From Devosia lacusdianchii (GTDB lineage Bacteria; Pseudomonadota; Alphaproteobacteria; Rhizobiales; Devosiaceae), in assembly GCF_022429625.1 (NCBI RefSeq), contig NZ_CP092483.1, positions 1 through 64,000 of the forward strand: a DNA stretch of 64,000 nucleotides. Reading direction: 5' to 3'. The translations under genes and the position numbers were made by a program. Below the pieces are notes generated by a model. That model was given only the letters and a program-made list of their open reading frames with translations. It had not been told where the DNA came from and made no database searches. Of this stretch, positions 9,901 to 18,261 are shown one piece after another (within the stretch, counting starts at the first letter, position 1; each line of letters starts with the position of its first letter).

Positions 9901-9978
9901 GAGCAGGGTCCCATCGATGACTTTTTCGGCCAAGGTGCGGACGAACTTGGCGTGCGGCGCTATCGAATAAAGCGTCAT
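6952..9978 (-). CDS. addB: Double-strand break repair protein AddB
   Basis: A 1008-residue AddB subunit of the alphaproteobacterial type. It starts TLYSIAPHAKFVRTLAE, contains the LPTRRAKLAL segment found in this family near the N-terminus, and carries a C-terminal RecB-like nuclease motif (LEIIDFKTG). With AddA it forms the dual-nuclease complex for resecting breaks. ATG at 9978 is chosen: its ATGA overlaps the stop of the nucleotidyltransferase gene upstream, and the extra 18 residues of the longer frame fall inside that gene. The 3' end overlaps addA. The tight spacing indicates one transcript from the nucleotidyltransferase through addB and addA to trxA. Confidence 0.93.
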   Translation of the reverse strand: MTLYSIAPHAKFVRTLAEKVIDGTLLNGADRSGPFWLSDITIILPTRRAKLALADEFSTRGFGLLPDIRTFGGEAEDEEPFLPPFDVAPALPAATALERQLVLSNLVNGWASSPAGKQAFSTPPAPAEILAMAQSLGVLIDDLTTEERSAADIRTIVPELSGDLGAYWQQTLTFLQIALDFWPAHLAGRGAADSAMLRRQRLDRQAAALPWLYGDRPVIAAGSTGSIPATARLLKAINALPRGVVVLPGLDTTMSAADQADLLDNEHNPHGHPQYQLARLLAELGSPASAVTELADSSDARTTLVSRAMALAKDTTRWPSQKAHAMPMEDGMATTGVSIIAARNEDEEARAVALAAREALEKRETVGIVTPDRNLARRIAAELKRFDIEVDDAAGTPLFQSAAGRLLRQILALAESGCGAVDLIALLRNRAALFGQDRHAIARLADNIELGLLRGQRSGPGLAGLRVLLEANIAKTTKYPAKRLGERHREPIEALFNRIEVALAPLLALMARPVITADALAEAVLESFALTAADAEIPGRTELIAWAAQMAEQAGAGHPFAPRGLDRVLQALMVGFQVRTQETRRQDIAIWGQLEARLQNPDLLIMAALNEDKWPETADPGPWLSRGMRLAAGLEPPERRQGQAAHDFVQGMGNERVIIAYSDRVGTSPSLPSRLLQRLEAFAGAQLAGDWRQRGSHWLGLARRLDAVDAVASAPRPAPNPPAETRPRELSVTEIETLMRSPYDVYAKHVLSLRPLDALGQAADARDRGNAVHDIFSDFVLGGHDVTDPAALDILKAIAQEKFAGFDAIAERRDIWVRRFIGAARQFLEFERERNDRVKTRHAEIDGRWELPIGFTLTGRADRVDELTDGTLEIIDFKTGSVPQPGVMKAFEAPQMLLEVAMARNNAMAPVPPLETSALHYIKIGLGPDAFIDKGFGLAAEHSIMTAADEIVRRMQRHVELFLFRQTPMPPRLLPVKQQRFPGAYDHLMRMAEWTAVDEDEEDIIQWW

Positions 9979-10664
9979 GACAACAGCTTTTCCGCTTCGG
10001 CAAGCGCCTGGGGGTCGCCGACATGAAACCACGGCGCATTGAGCGCCATGCCGAACAGCGTTTCGCGATCAAGACATTGCTCGAAGAGGTCGTAGAGCGA
10101 GAAGGCACCGTCCGGCATATTGTCGAAGAGGGATTTGCCCAAGAGGGCAACGCCGCCATAGATGACCGGCGCGCCATAGTCGCGGGTGACCAGCCCCTGC
10201 GGCGACAGGCAGAAATCGTGACTGCGGGCAAAGCCGGTGGCGTCGCGCGGATGCACGCAGAGCAGGACAATCTCGGCCTCGTCGCGGTAGCGGGCGATCA
10301 TCCGCGCCAGTGGCGCATCGGTACCTGCCGGCCAGAACGCGTCGGTATTCATCACCAAGAACGGGTCCGAATGCAGCATGGGCAGCGCCCGCTTCACCCC
10401 GCCCCCGGTACCCAGCAATTCATCCTCGCGGCTGACCTTCAGCAGGCCGCCGAAATGAGCCAGGACCTGGTCAGCGTGGTGATGCGCATTGGCAATGAAA
10501 CGCCTGGCACCCTCAGCCTTGGCATTGCCCATGACGCGCTCGATTAGCGGCACGCCGGCCACCGGGATCAGCGGCTTGGGCGTGCTCTCGGTGATCGGCC
10601 GCATGCGCGTGCCGAGGCCGGCGGCGAGCAGCATGACGTCAGGGAATCGGGTGGTCTCGGTCAT
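9975..10664 (-). CDS. Nucleotidyltransferase, MurU-like
   Basis: A 229-residue sugar-1-phosphate nucleotidyltransferase. The N-terminal LAAGLGTRMRP (residues 13-23) and KPLIPVAG (30-37) are the nucleotide- and substrate-binding motifs, with GTGGG and the metal-binding MNTDAFW further on. In many alphaproteobacteria this gene lies between an AmgK-type kinase and addB, where it is thought to act as the N-acetylmuramate-1-phosphate uridylyltransferase MurU of cell-wall recycling. Here the kinase and tsaE that usually precede it are absent; a palindromic repeat and pheT lie upstream instead. Substrate is inferred from family and position, and a general mannose-1-phosphate guanylyltransferase-like role is the alternative. 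Confidence 0.8.
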   Translation of the reverse strand: MTETTRFPDVMLLAAGLGTRMRPITESTPKPLIPVAGVPLIERVMGNAKAEGARRFIANAHHHADQVLAHFGGLLKVSREDELLGTGGGVKRALPMLHSDPFLVMNTDAFWPAGTDAPLARMIARYRDEAEIVLLCVHPRDATGFARSHDFCLSPQGLVTRDYGAPVIYGGVALLGKSLFDNMPDGAFSLYDLFEQCLDRETLFGMALNAPWFHVGDPQALAEAEKLLS

Positions 10665-10710
10665 CGGCGGATAAGACCGTTTGGCTTCCGCTATGTCCAG
10701 CCCGTGAGAC

Positions 10711-10830
10711 CTCAGTCAACACCCTCCCCCCTTGTGGGCAGAGATCAAGGGTGGGGGTGGCTAACCCGGATATCGGGGCTCTCATCACCCCTCCCAGCCT
10801 CCCCCATCAAGGGGGAGGTGCCGTTCGGTG
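10711..10830. repeat. Dispersed repeat, family B, copy 1 (about 118 bp)
   Basis: Starts at CTCAGTCAACACCCTCCCC and ends near GGGGGAGGTGCCGTTCGGTG. The two ends pair (CCTCCCCC with GGGGGAGG). The element at 30490-30608 is nearly identical along its full length. It separates pheT from the nucleotidyltransferase gene. Confidence 0.85.
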
Positions 10831-10849
10831 GGTCGGCGAGGGCGTGATA

Positions 10850-13300
10850 CTACGTCCGCAACACGCCGCCGCTGGTCTTGGTGACGGCAGCCACCACGGC
10901 AGCGGAGACCTTTTCGATCTCTTCATCCGTGAGCGTCTTATCGGTGGGCTGCAACGTCACCTCGATGGCGACGGACTTCTTGCCCTCGCCGACGTGAACG
11001 CCTTCGAACACGTCGAACACATTGACGTCGCGGATCAGCGCCTTGTCGGCACCGCGGGCGGCACGCAGGATAGCGCCCGCTGTGACAGCCTTGTCGACGA
11101 CAAAGGCGAAGTCGCGGCTGAGCGGCATCAGGGTCGATAGAGTAAGAGCTGGCTTCGTCTTGGTCGCTTTCTTGCGCGGCTCAGGCAGGGCGTCGAGATC
11201 GAGTTCGAAGGCCGAGACCGGCCCATCGATATCGAGCTCCGCTGCCCATGCCGGGTGCAATTCGCCAAACCAGCCGAGGGTCTTGGGACCCTGCGCCACG
11301 CGACCACCACGACCGGGATGACTCCACGGCGCGGGCTCGGCAAAGAGCTGGACCTTGTCGATGTCATAGCCAAGAGCATCAAGCACGGCGGCGAGATCAG
11401 CTTTGGCGTCGAACACGCCAACGGCTTCGGCCTTGCCGGACCAGTGGCGTCCCGAGCCATCGAGCTTGGCCGTGCCGGTGCGGATACCGGTGGCATAGGT
11501 ATGCTGGCCCTCTGGCGCGTCGCTGAGGAAGACCTGACCGACCTCGAACAGGGCCAGATCGGTCGTGCCACGATTAGCGTTGCGCCTGATGGCCGCGAGC
11601 AGTCCCGGCAGCAGGGACGGGCGCATGTCGGTCATGTCGGAGGCGATGGCATTGGCGAGCTGCAGGCCCTCCTGCCCGCCGCCGAAACGCGTCGCTTCCT
11701 CGTGGCTGATGAAGCTCCAGGTGACCGCTTCGTCGAGTCCACGCGCGGCAAGTGCCCGGCGAGCGATGCGGCGGCGGTTCTGGATCGAGGTCAGCATGCG
11801 CGGCGCCACGTGGTTGAGGCGGGGCAATGGCTCGACCGGCACGTTATCGACACCGACCATGCGCATGACCTCCTCGACGAGGTCGGCCTTCTGCGTCACG
11901 TCGGGACGCCAGCTTGGCACGACGACGCCGATGGAGCGGTCCAGGTCCTCGCCGCTATCGTCGCTCTCCGGATTGCGCGTGAAGCCGAAGCCGAGATCGC
12001 TGAGCGTGTGGACGATCGTGTTCGAGGTCACGTTGAGGCCGGTCAGGCGTCGTACTTCGGTCAGCGGGAATTCGACCACGGTGTTGGGGAACACATCCTC
12101 GCCCGAAATCGCCGGCTCCATCGGCTCGCCGCCGCAGAGCTGGAGCACGAGGCGTGTGGCCAGCTCGAGCCCCGGCTCGGTCAGCGCGGGGTCGACCGAG
12201 CGTTCGAGGCGGTAGCGGGCGTCAGAGACGATACCGGTCTTGCGGCCGGTGCGAGCCACCAGCTCGGGGTCCCAGCTGGCGCATTCCATGAAGACGTTGA
12301 CGGTCTCGTCGGTCGAGCCGGAGCGGATGCCGCCCATAATGCCGCCGAGGCAAAGCGGGCCAAGGTCGTCGGCGATGACGGTCATGGTCTCGTCGAGCGT
12401 GTAGATCTTGTTGTCGAGCGCATCGATGGTTTCGCCCGGGCGGGCATTGCGCAGCACCGGCTGGCCGACGATCTTGTCGGCGTCATAGGCATGTAGCGGC
12501 CGGCCCCAGCCCAGCGACACCCAATTGGTGATGTCGACAATGGCGTTGACGGGGCGCAGGCCCACGGCGCGCAGGCGCTGCTGCAGCCAGGCCGGGGATG
12601 GGCCGTTCTTGACGCCCTTGATATAGCGGCCGCCGAACTTGCGGATGGTCTTGGGCTCGTCGCCCGAAAACAGCTGTGGCAGCGGCGCGATCGGGCTCTT
12701 GCCCTTTGACGGAACCGGCGACATGTCGGTCGCTTTGAGCGTGCCGAGGCCGAAGGCGGCGAGATCGCGGGCAATGCCATAGACGCCGGTGGCGTCGCCG
12801 CGATTGGGCGTAATGGAAATATCGAACACCACGCCATTGATGCCGGCATAGTCGACATATTTGACGCCGACAGGCGCGTCTTCGGGCAGCTCGATAATGC
12901 CGTCATGATCGTTGCTGAGTTCCAATTCGGCATTGGAGCACAGCATGCCGTTCGACACCTGGCCGCGGATATTGCCCTTGCCGATGGTCATGTCCTTGCC
13001 CGGGATATAGGTGCCCGGGAAGGCGAAGACGCTCTTGAGGCCGGTGCGGGCATTGGGTGCGCCGCAGACGACGTCGATCAATTCGCCGGTGCCCGCGTCG
13101 ACCTTGCAGACGCGCAGCTTGTCGGCGTTTGGATGCTGTTCGGCCGACACGACATGGGCCGTGACAAAGGCCGAAAGCGCCTTGCCCTGGTCTTCCATGC
13201 CTTCGAGTTCGAGGCCGATGGTCGTCAGCGTCTTGCCGATCTCGTCGGCCGACGCTGATGTATCGAGGTGCTCCTTGAGCCAGTCGAGGGTGAATTTCAT
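10850..13300 (-). CDS. pheT: Phenylalanine-tRNA ligase beta subunit
   Basis: An 816-residue beta chain of the alpha2-beta2 synthetase that charges tRNA-Phe. The N-terminus MKFTLDWLKEHL is typical. An OB-fold tRNA-binding domain (about residues 40-150) follows, then the B3/B4 editing region with the TPNRGD segment, the B5 domain, the catalytic-like core, and a C-terminal ferredoxin-fold anticodon-binding domain. Length is normal. It lies 12 bases downstream of the ASCH-exonuclease gene on the same strand, so it is expressed in the rplT-pheS-exonuclease-pheT order. No frameshift is visible. Confidence 0.96.
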   Translation of the reverse strand: MKFTLDWLKEHLDTSASADEIGKTLTTIGLELEGMEDQGKALSAFVTAHVVSAEQHPNADKLRVCKVDAGTGELIDVVCGAPNARTGLKSVFAFPGTYIPGKDMTIGKGNIRGQVSNGMLCSNAELELSNDHDGIIELPEDAPVGVKYVDYAGINGVVFDISITPNRGDATGVYGIARDLAAFGLGTLKATDMSPVPSKGKSPIAPLPQLFSGDEPKTIRKFGGRYIKGVKNGPSPAWLQQRLRAVGLRPVNAIVDITNWVSLGWGRPLHAYDADKIVGQPVLRNARPGETIDALDNKIYTLDETMTVIADDLGPLCLGGIMGGIRSGSTDETVNVFMECASWDPELVARTGRKTGIVSDARYRLERSVDPALTEPGLELATRLVLQLCGGEPMEPAISGEDVFPNTVVEFPLTEVRRLTGLNVTSNTIVHTLSDLGFGFTRNPESDDSGEDLDRSIGVVVPSWRPDVTQKADLVEEVMRMVGVDNVPVEPLPRLNHVAPRMLTSIQNRRRIARRALAARGLDEAVTWSFISHEEATRFGGGQEGLQLANAIASDMTDMRPSLLPGLLAAIRRNANRGTTDLALFEVGQVFLSDAPEGQHTYATGIRTGTAKLDGSGRHWSGKAEAVGVFDAKADLAAVLDALGYDIDKVQLFAEPAPWSHPGRGGRVAQGPKTLGWFGELHPAWAAELDIDGPVSAFELDLDALPEPRKKATKTKPALTLSTLMPLSRDFAFVVDKAVTAGAILRAARGADKALIRDVNVFDVFEGVHVGEGKKSVAIEVTLQPTDKTLTDEEIEKVSAAVVAAVTKTSGGVLRT

Positions 13301-13312
13301 GGATGTGGCACC

Positions 13313-14353
13313 TTATCGGAAGTCGGACTTGCTGCCGGATATGGCAGGCAGAGCACGGGAGATTTTCATCAGTTCGACCAGCACATTGGCGAAGCCGCGG
13401 GCGTCGTCGATGGCTTTATGCGTATGGGCGATATGCCCATAAAATTCTGCCGGCAGCTTGCTCATGCCCCAATCGAGATAGGGTGCGCCACGCAGCGTTC
13501 CGGCCATGGTGTAAAGGCAGACCCCGCCACCGCGGAAAATCTGGCGGCTCTTGAACGGCCCGCTCAACACGCGCGTGCCGGCGAACTCGTCGAGATAATG
13601 GTCCATCCACAGGCCATCAAAGATCATCGGCGCGGCGACGAAGACTTTGGGGCCGGGCAGGTTTTCAACCCAATCGGCATAGCGCGGCATGACCACGGCG
13701 GGGTCTTCGGCATTGGCCGTGGTCGCGGCCCAGGCCTCGGGCTGTGTCGCCCACCATTCCATGGTCTGCTCATTGGTGGTGCGATCGGGCCGCGCCAGCA
13801 ATTGCGCCTCGAACTCGCCATGAACAGTGCCATCGGCCTCGATGGCGACCGAGGCAAAGCTCAGCATGGAATTGTGCAGCGGCGTCGGGCCGTCGCTCTC
13901 AATATCGGTGACGATGAAGATCGGCGAGGCGACCTGATTGTAGAGCGCACGGCCGGCTGGCAGCACTTCCACCAGCTTGAAGCGCTCGCAGACCAGTTCC
14001 ATCTCGGGCGAAAAGCCGCCATTACGCTCGAAATAGGCTTCGTGCTCGGCCCGCCACTTGGCGTATGGACCTTCGCCCTCGCGATCGCTGAATTCCGGCG
14101 TGACCTCGTCGAAGCGCTTGATCTCCGTCGATAGCGTCTCGATCACCGCCGCAGGCTCGCCGGCGCCGTTGAGCACGACGTCGCGCCGTCCGACAACGGG
14201 CATGGCTTCCTTGCCTTCGCCATAGTCGCGCAGGGCGCCACAGGTGGCCGTCTTCTTGCCTGATAGGACCAAAGCAAGCAGTTCATCGTTCAGCTCCGGC
14301 GAGTCGCCGAAGCTGAATGTGATGGCATTGGCATAGTGGGGCGGAAGGGTCAT
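13313..14353 (-). CDS. ASCH domain fused to a DEDDh exonuclease-like domain
   Basis: A 346-residue two-domain protein. Residues 1 to about 130 form an ASCH (PUA-like RNA-binding) domain with the typical SGKKTATCGAL segment at 31-41. Residues about 143-335 resemble the DnaQ/RNase T exonuclease fold: Asp150 and Glu152 in TDIESDG, Asp246 in IFDG, and His312 with Asp317 in HKAIDDA complete a DEDDh metal site. It would cut 3' ends of RNA or DNA with two metal ions; the ASCH part suggests an RNA substrate. It sits between pheS and pheT, 12 bases before pheT, in an otherwise conserved translation operon. Start is ATG at 14353. Both domain assignments rest on motifs alone. Confidence 0.75.
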   Translation of the reverse strand: MTLPPHYANAITFSFGDSPELNDELLALVLSGKKTATCGALRDYGEGKEAMPVVGRRDVVLNGAGEPAAVIETLSTEIKRFDEVTPEFSDREGEGPYAKWRAEHEAYFERNGGFSPEMELVCERFKLVEVLPAGRALYNQVASPIFIVTDIESDGPTPLHNSMLSFASVAIEADGTVHGEFEAQLLARPDRTTNEQTMEWWATQPEAWAATTANAEDPAVVMPRYADWVENLPGPKVFVAAPMIFDGLWMDHYLDEFAGTRVLSGPFKSRQIFRGGGVCLYTMAGTLRGAPYLDWGMSKLPAEFYGHIAHTHKAIDDARGFANVLVELMKISRALPAISGSKSDFR

Positions 14354-14394
14354 TGCCGCGCCTCAAATTGTGCAAGGGACGCGCCGCATCGCCT

Positions 14395-14513
14395 CCCTCC
14401 CCCTTGTGGGGAGGGATTGAGGGTGGGGGTGGGCCACGCGTGCCGAGCGCGGGGAGAGATACCCCCACCCTTGGCGCTGCGCGCCGTCCCTCCCCACAAG
14501 GGGGAGGGAGACG
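14395..14513. repeat. Dispersed repeat, family B, variant copy
   Basis: Outer arms CCTCCCCCTTGTGGGGAGGG and its complement at 14490-14511 enclose a core with GCGCTGCGCGCC. The left arm matches the family B copies at 10711 and 30490, but the core is different. It lies between pheS and the ASCH-exonuclease gene. Confidence 0.8.
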
Positions 14514-14548
14514 CAGGAGCTGATGGATTTTGGTTTGCAGACAGCATC

Positions 14549-15676
14549 TTAGCTGCTCAGCCCACCAAACAGCGTCGGCAGATCCAGCGGTCTGAACCCA
14601 TAATGATCGAGCCAGCGCTGGTCCGCGTCGAAGAACGCCCGCAGATCCGGCATGCCGTATTTGAGCATGGCGATGCGGTCGATGCCCATGCCCCAGGCAA
14701 AGCCCTGGTAGATATCGGGGTCGAGACCGGCATTGCGGATCACATTGGGATGGACCATGCCGCAGCCCAGGATTTCGAGCCAGTCGCTGCCTTCGCCGAT
14801 CTTGACCTCATTGCCCGAGCGATCGCATTGCACGTCGACTTCCATGCTGGGCTCGGTGAACGGGAAGAAGCTGGGGCGGAAGCGCAGGGTGACGTTGGGA
14901 ATCTCGAAATAGGCCTTGAGGAATTCCTCCAGCACCCAGCGCAGCTGACCGATATGCGATGACTTGTCGATGACGAGACCTTCCACCTGATGGAACATCG
15001 GGGTGTGGGTCTGGTCTGAGTCATTGCGATAGGTACGGCCGGGCATGACCACGCGGATCGGCGGATCGAGGCGCGGCGTAATATAGCTGGCGGCTGGTGG
15101 CTCGTTGCCGCGCTGCATGACGCGCATCTGCACCGGCGAGGTATGGGTGCGCAGCACCTTCTTGATCCCATCGGGGCTGGGCTTCATGAAGAAGGTATCG
15201 TGCATCTCCCGGGCCGGATGGCCTTCAGGGAAGTTGAGCGCGGTGAAGTTGAAATAGTCGGTCTCGATATCGGGCCCTTCGGCGATCGAGAAACCCATAT
15301 CCGAGAAGATGGCGGTGATTTCGTCGATCGTCTGGCTGATCGGGTGAATGCGGCCGCGCGCGGTGGGCGCAGGCTGCAGGGGCAGGGTGATGTCGACGGT
15401 TTCCGCCTTGAGGCGGGCGTCGAGCGCGGCGGCTTTGAGTTGGTCGGCTCGGCCATCGATCTGCGCTTGAATGCCATTCTTGAGGCCGTTGATTTTGGGC
15501 CCGGCATCCTTGCGGTCCTCCGGGCTCATTGAGCCCAGCGTGGCCAGCATGGCAGAGATGGAGCCCTTCTTGCCAAGCGCCTCAACACGCACTGCGTCCA
15601 GCTCTTCCAGTGAATTGGCTGCGGCAATTCGCGCGGAGAGGTTGGCGCCGAGAGCTTCGATCTGATCGAGAGACAT
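14549..15676 (-). CDS. pheS: Phenylalanine-tRNA ligase alpha subunit
   Basis: A 375-residue catalytic chain of phenylalanyl-tRNA synthetase, class II. The N-terminal coiled coil comes first, then the core with [17 protein letters not shown] (motif 2 region) and [17 protein letters not shown] (motif 3) near the C-terminus. ATG at 15676 (MSLDQIEAL) is preferred because GGAA lies about seven bases upstream and it matches the usual family start; ATGs at 15688, 15706 and 15724 are in frame. A terminator and a palindromic repeat lie between rplT and pheS, so pheS may have its own promoter or depend on read-through. Confidence 0.95.
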   Translation of the reverse strand: MSLDQIEALGANLSARIAAANSLEELDAVRVEALGKKGSISAMLATLGSMSPEDRKDAGPKINGLKNGIQAQIDGRADQLKAAALDARLKAETVDITLPLQPAPTARGRIHPISQTIDEITAIFSDMGFSIAEGPDIETDYFNFTALNFPEGHPAREMHDTFFMKPSPDGIKKVLRTHTSPVQMRVMQRGNEPPAASYITPRLDPPIRVVMPGRTYRNDSDQTHTPMFHQVEGLVIDKSSHIGQLRWVLEEFLKAYFEIPNVTLRFRPSFFPFTEPSMEVDVQCDRSGNEVKIGEGSDWLEILGCGMVHPNVIRNAGLDPDIYQGFAWGMGIDRIAMLKYGMPDLRAFFDADQRWLDHYGFRPLDLPTLFGGLSS

Positions 15677-15717
15677 GACTGTTTCCATTGCGCTGGCGTG
15701 AGCCATTATTTCAGTAG

Positions 15718-15807
15718 ACCTCATCCTGAGCCCGTCGAAGAACGAGGGCGCGGCAGGATCGGTGTGACTGACCTCGTGGCTTCGACAAGCTCACCATGAG
15801 GTCTTAT
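15718..15807. repeat. Dispersed palindromic repeat, family D
   Basis: Arms GACCTCATCCTGAGCCCGTC and the complement in CTTCGACAAGCTCACCATGAGGTC form a long imperfect hairpin. This CCTCAxxxTGAGCxxGTCGAAG form is a well-known type of dispersed palindrome in alphaproteobacteria. One copy is seen in the window. Confidence 0.75.
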
Positions 15808-15832
15808 GGGAAATTCAGTGGGCGTTAGAGCA

Positions 15833-15876
15833 AACAAAAACGCCCCGCGCCAGCCTTCACAGGCGGCGCAAGGCGC
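15833..15876 (-). terminator. Rho-independent terminator after rplT
   Basis: On the minus strand a GC-rich stem (GCGCCTTGCGCC with GGCGCGGGGCG) is followed by a run of T. It lies 31 bases past the rplT stop and would end the rpmI-rplT transcript. Confidence 0.85.
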
Positions 15877-15906
15877 TATTTTTGACCTCAGCAGAGCTGG
15901 GGAGTG

Positions 15907-16308
15907 TTAGGCGGTGACGCGCTCGTGGGTCGTCTTGTCGACGCTTTCGAGATACGCGAGAGCAGCCTTGGCCTTTGCGACCAGCACGCCGAACGCTTCA
16001 GGCTGGGTGATCGCGAGATCGCTCAGCACCTTGCGGTCAACGGCAACCTCAGCCTTGCTGAGGCCGTCGATAAATCGGCCATAGGTCAGACCGTAATCAC
16101 GCACCGCGGCGTTGATACGCTGGATCCAGAGCGCGCGGAACGTGCGCTTCTTGACGCGACGATCGCGGTACGCGTACTGGCCGGCCTTTTCGACGGCCTG
16201 CTTGGCGATACGGATCGTCGACTTGCGGCGGCCATAATAGCCCTCCGCAGCCTTCAAAACTTTTTTGTGGCGGGCGTGGTTGGTAACGCCTCTTTTAACG
16301 CGTGACAT
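15907..16308 (-). CDS. rplT: 50S ribosomal protein L20
   Basis: A 133-residue L20, an early-assembly 23S rRNA-binding protein of the large subunit. The N-terminus [18 protein letters not shown] and the [18 protein letters not shown] block are diagnostic. The C-terminus is extended by roughly 15 residues compared with the E. coli protein, as is common in this class. It starts 20 bases after rpmI. In other bacteria L20 represses its own operon through an mRNA structure near rpmI; I did not find a specific structure here. Confidence 0.97.
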   Translation of the reverse strand: MSRVKRGVTNHARHKKVLKAAEGYYGRRKSTIRIAKQAVEKAGQYAYRDRRVKKRTFRALWIQRINAAVRDYGLTYGRFIDGLSKAEVAVDRKVLSDLAITQPEAFGVLVAKAKAALAYLESVDKTTHERVTA

Positions 16309-16328
16309 GTGTCAGCTTCCCTTCAGCG

Positions 16329-16529
16329 TTAGCGGTTGTACGGCATGTACCACTTGACCAGACCCTCGTCGCCCTTGGACAGGATCTTGGTGCCGCGGTT
16401 GGTGCGGATGTACTTGGCGTTGTGGTTGATCAGGCGGTGGCGCTTGCCGGCGACGCCTGCCTTGACACGACCGGTCGCTGTGAAGCTGAAGCGCTTTTTG
16501 GCGCCAGACTTCGTCTTCATCTTGGGCAT
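16329..16529 (-). CDS. rpmI: 50S ribosomal protein L35
   Basis: A 66-residue basic protein matching L35: [14 protein letters not shown] at the start, RLINHNAKY in the middle, and VKWYMPYNR at the end. ATG at 16529 is the family start; the longer frame reaching 16595 has an unrelated extension. It is the first gene of rpmI-rplT. infC, which often precedes it, is not here; the efflux pump gene lies upstream on the same strand, so a promoter is expected in 16530-16666. Confidence 0.97.
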   Translation of the reverse strand: MPKMKTKSGAKKRFSFTATGRVKAGVAGKRHRLINHNAKYIRTNRGTKILSKGDEGLVKWYMPYNR

Positions 16530-16666
16530 TTTGCGGGTCCTTGGTGTTCGTAGATAGACTTGAGGGCCTATCGCTTTCAAAGACCGCCACGGCATGCCTT
16601 TTGGCCGGGCGGTCCGGAGAAGTGGGCTCTATAGGGGCAAAGCCGGGGGAAGGCAAGCCCCGCCGC

Positions 16667-18172
16667 TCACGGATGAGCGGCGGCGGCCCCCACTTCGCGA
16701 TAATGGCGCAATGCCACAGCTACGGCGAGCGCCAGCAGGGCCAACAGACCCGCTGCCGCGAGCAGTACCACGCCATGCGCGCCGGCAAAGGCCGCCTGGG
16801 CTGCGGCGGCTATGGCATCGCCGGTTGCGCCGCCTGCGGCCTGGGCCGCCACCATGGCTTCGCCAATGGAACTGGCCGCACTGGCGGGAGCGCCGGCCGG
16901 CAGGGCAATGCTCGACTGGTAGCTGGTCGCCAGCAGCACGCCGAAGAAGGTAATGCCCAACCCGGCGCCCAGTTCGTAGCCCGTGCTTTCGAGCGAGCCG
17001 GCAGCGCCCGCCTTTTCAGCCGAGGCACTGCTCATGATGGCGATGGACGAGGTGGTCATGCCGACACCTAGGGCAAAGCCCAAGAGTACCATGAACAAGG
17101 TCACCTCGATGCCGCCATGAGCCAGGTCGGCATAGCCCACGCCGGCCAGGGCGACCGCCGCCAAAGCGAGTGCCGTGGTCGCCACCGGGCGGAGGCCAAC
17201 ACTGCCGGCCAGCTTGCCCGCCACCGGCCCGGCAATGGCCGAGGCGATGATCAGCGGCATCAGGAACAGGCCGGCTTCAAGCGGTGATTTGCCCGCGACA
17301 TATTGCAGTTCCTGGGCAATTGTCAGTTCCACGCCGGCCAGCGCCCCGGACACGACCAGCGCCATGGCAAGGCCGACACTGATCGCCGGCTTGGCAAACA
17401 GCGACAGGTCGAGCATCGGATTGGCGGCGGTCAATTGCTGACGCCCGAACCAGGCGAGCAGGCCCAGCCCGGCCACCAGGATGGCGCCCGTCTTCAGCAG
17501 TGAGGCATCGGCTTTAAAGCCGGCTTTGATGGCATAGACCGTGGCAATCAGCCCGGCGATGAGCACCAGTGCCTGGCCGAACCGCCATTCGCCCTTGGCT
17601 GTCCCTGCATTGCGGGGCAGCAGCAGGAAGGCCGTTGGGAGCACCAGCAGCATGATCGGCACATTGACGAGGAAGACCGAACCCCACCAGAAATGCTCCA
17701 GCAGCGCGCCACCCGCCAGGGGGCCGATGGCGGCACCGGCCGAGCCGACCGTACCCCACAGCCCCAGCGCGATGGCGCGTTCGCTGCTATCCTCAAAGGT
17801 CTGCCGGATAATGGCCAGAATCGACGGCATCACCATCGAAGCGCCAAAGGCCAGCAAGACGCGCGAGGCGATCAGCGCCATTGCGGTCGGGGAAAAGGCG
17901 GCTGAGATCGAGGCAACCGTGAAGATGCTGAGGCCGATCAGCATCATCCGCCGGTGTCCAACACGATCGGCCAGCGTCCCCATCGGCACCAGCAGACCCG
18001 CCATGATCAGGGGGTAGATGTCGATGATCCACAGAATCTCGGTGCCAGTGGCACCCAATGCTAGAGTCAGGGATGGCACAGCGATGTGCAGAATGGTCAT
18101 GTCGACCACGATGGGGATGAAAGCCAGCATCACGGCGGCCAGGATCAGCCAACGATTGCGGGGGGATTGCAT
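16667..18172 (-). CDS. MFS drug-efflux transporter (DHA2 family)
   Basis: A 501-residue inner-membrane proton antiporter with about 14 predicted hydrophobic segments, the size of the QacA/EmrB (DHA2) group. Visible family motifs are LADRVGHRRMMLIGL (motif A, about residues 66-80) and GPLAGGALLEHFWWGSVFLVNVP (motif C and following helix). ATG at 18172 is chosen; 36 more codons are open upstream but would remove the divergent promoter region. It faces a TetR gene (18262) across an 89-base gap holding a perfect palindromic operator, the classic arrangement for an inducible multidrug or biocide pump. The substrate is unknown. Confidence 0.9.
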   Translation of the reverse strand: MQSPRNRWLILAAVMLAFIPIVVDMTILHIAVPSLTLALGATGTEILWIIDIYPLIMAGLLVPMGTLADRVGHRRMMLIGLSIFTVASISAAFSPTAMALIASRVLLAFGASMVMPSILAIIRQTFEDSSERAIALGLWGTVGSAGAAIGPLAGGALLEHFWWGSVFLVNVPIMLLVLPTAFLLLPRNAGTAKGEWRFGQALVLIAGLIATVYAIKAGFKADASLLKTGAILVAGLGLLAWFGRQQLTAANPMLDLSLFAKPAISVGLAMALVVSGALAGVELTIAQELQYVAGKSPLEAGLFLMPLIIASAIAGPVAGKLAGSVGLRPVATTALALAAVALAGVGYADLAHGGIEVTLFMVLLGFALGVGMTTSSIAIMSSASAEKAGAAGSLESTGYELGAGLGITFFGVLLATSYQSSIALPAGAPASAASSIGEAMVAAQAAGGATGDAIAAAAQAAFAGAHGVVLLAAAGLLALLALAVAVALRHYREVGAAAAHP

Positions 18173-18198
18173 GAAAACCTCAGTCGAAAAACAAGCGT

Positions 18199-18210
18199 CC
18201 GCAATTGCGG
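18199..18210. promoter_or_regulatory. Second palindrome in the efflux-tetR gap
   Basis: CCGCAATTGCGG is a perfect 12-base palindrome, 26 bases from the efflux gene start. It may be part of a second regulator site or a chance match. Confidence 0.35.
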
Positions 18211-18230
18211 AAGCGATGCGCTGCATATAT

Positions 18231-18246
18231 ATCCGTCCAGACGGAT
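18231..18246. promoter_or_regulatory. TetR-type operator
   Basis: ATCCGTCCAGACGGAT is a perfect 7+2+7 inverted repeat located 15 bases before the TetR gene and 58 bases before the efflux gene. A TATATAT stretch just to its left could be a -10 element. Its position suggests control of both genes by the TetR product. Confidence 0.75.
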
Positions 18247-18261
18247 TGAAAAGAGGGTGAG

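Noticed and set aside
10711..10830. Repeat considered as an insertion sequence
   Set aside because: Too short for a transposase gene; the ends pair with each other but no target duplication is evident.
11255..12496. 413-codon open frame on the plus strand inside pheT
   Set aside because: Shadow of pheT; composition is His/Gly/Arg-rich without any domain.
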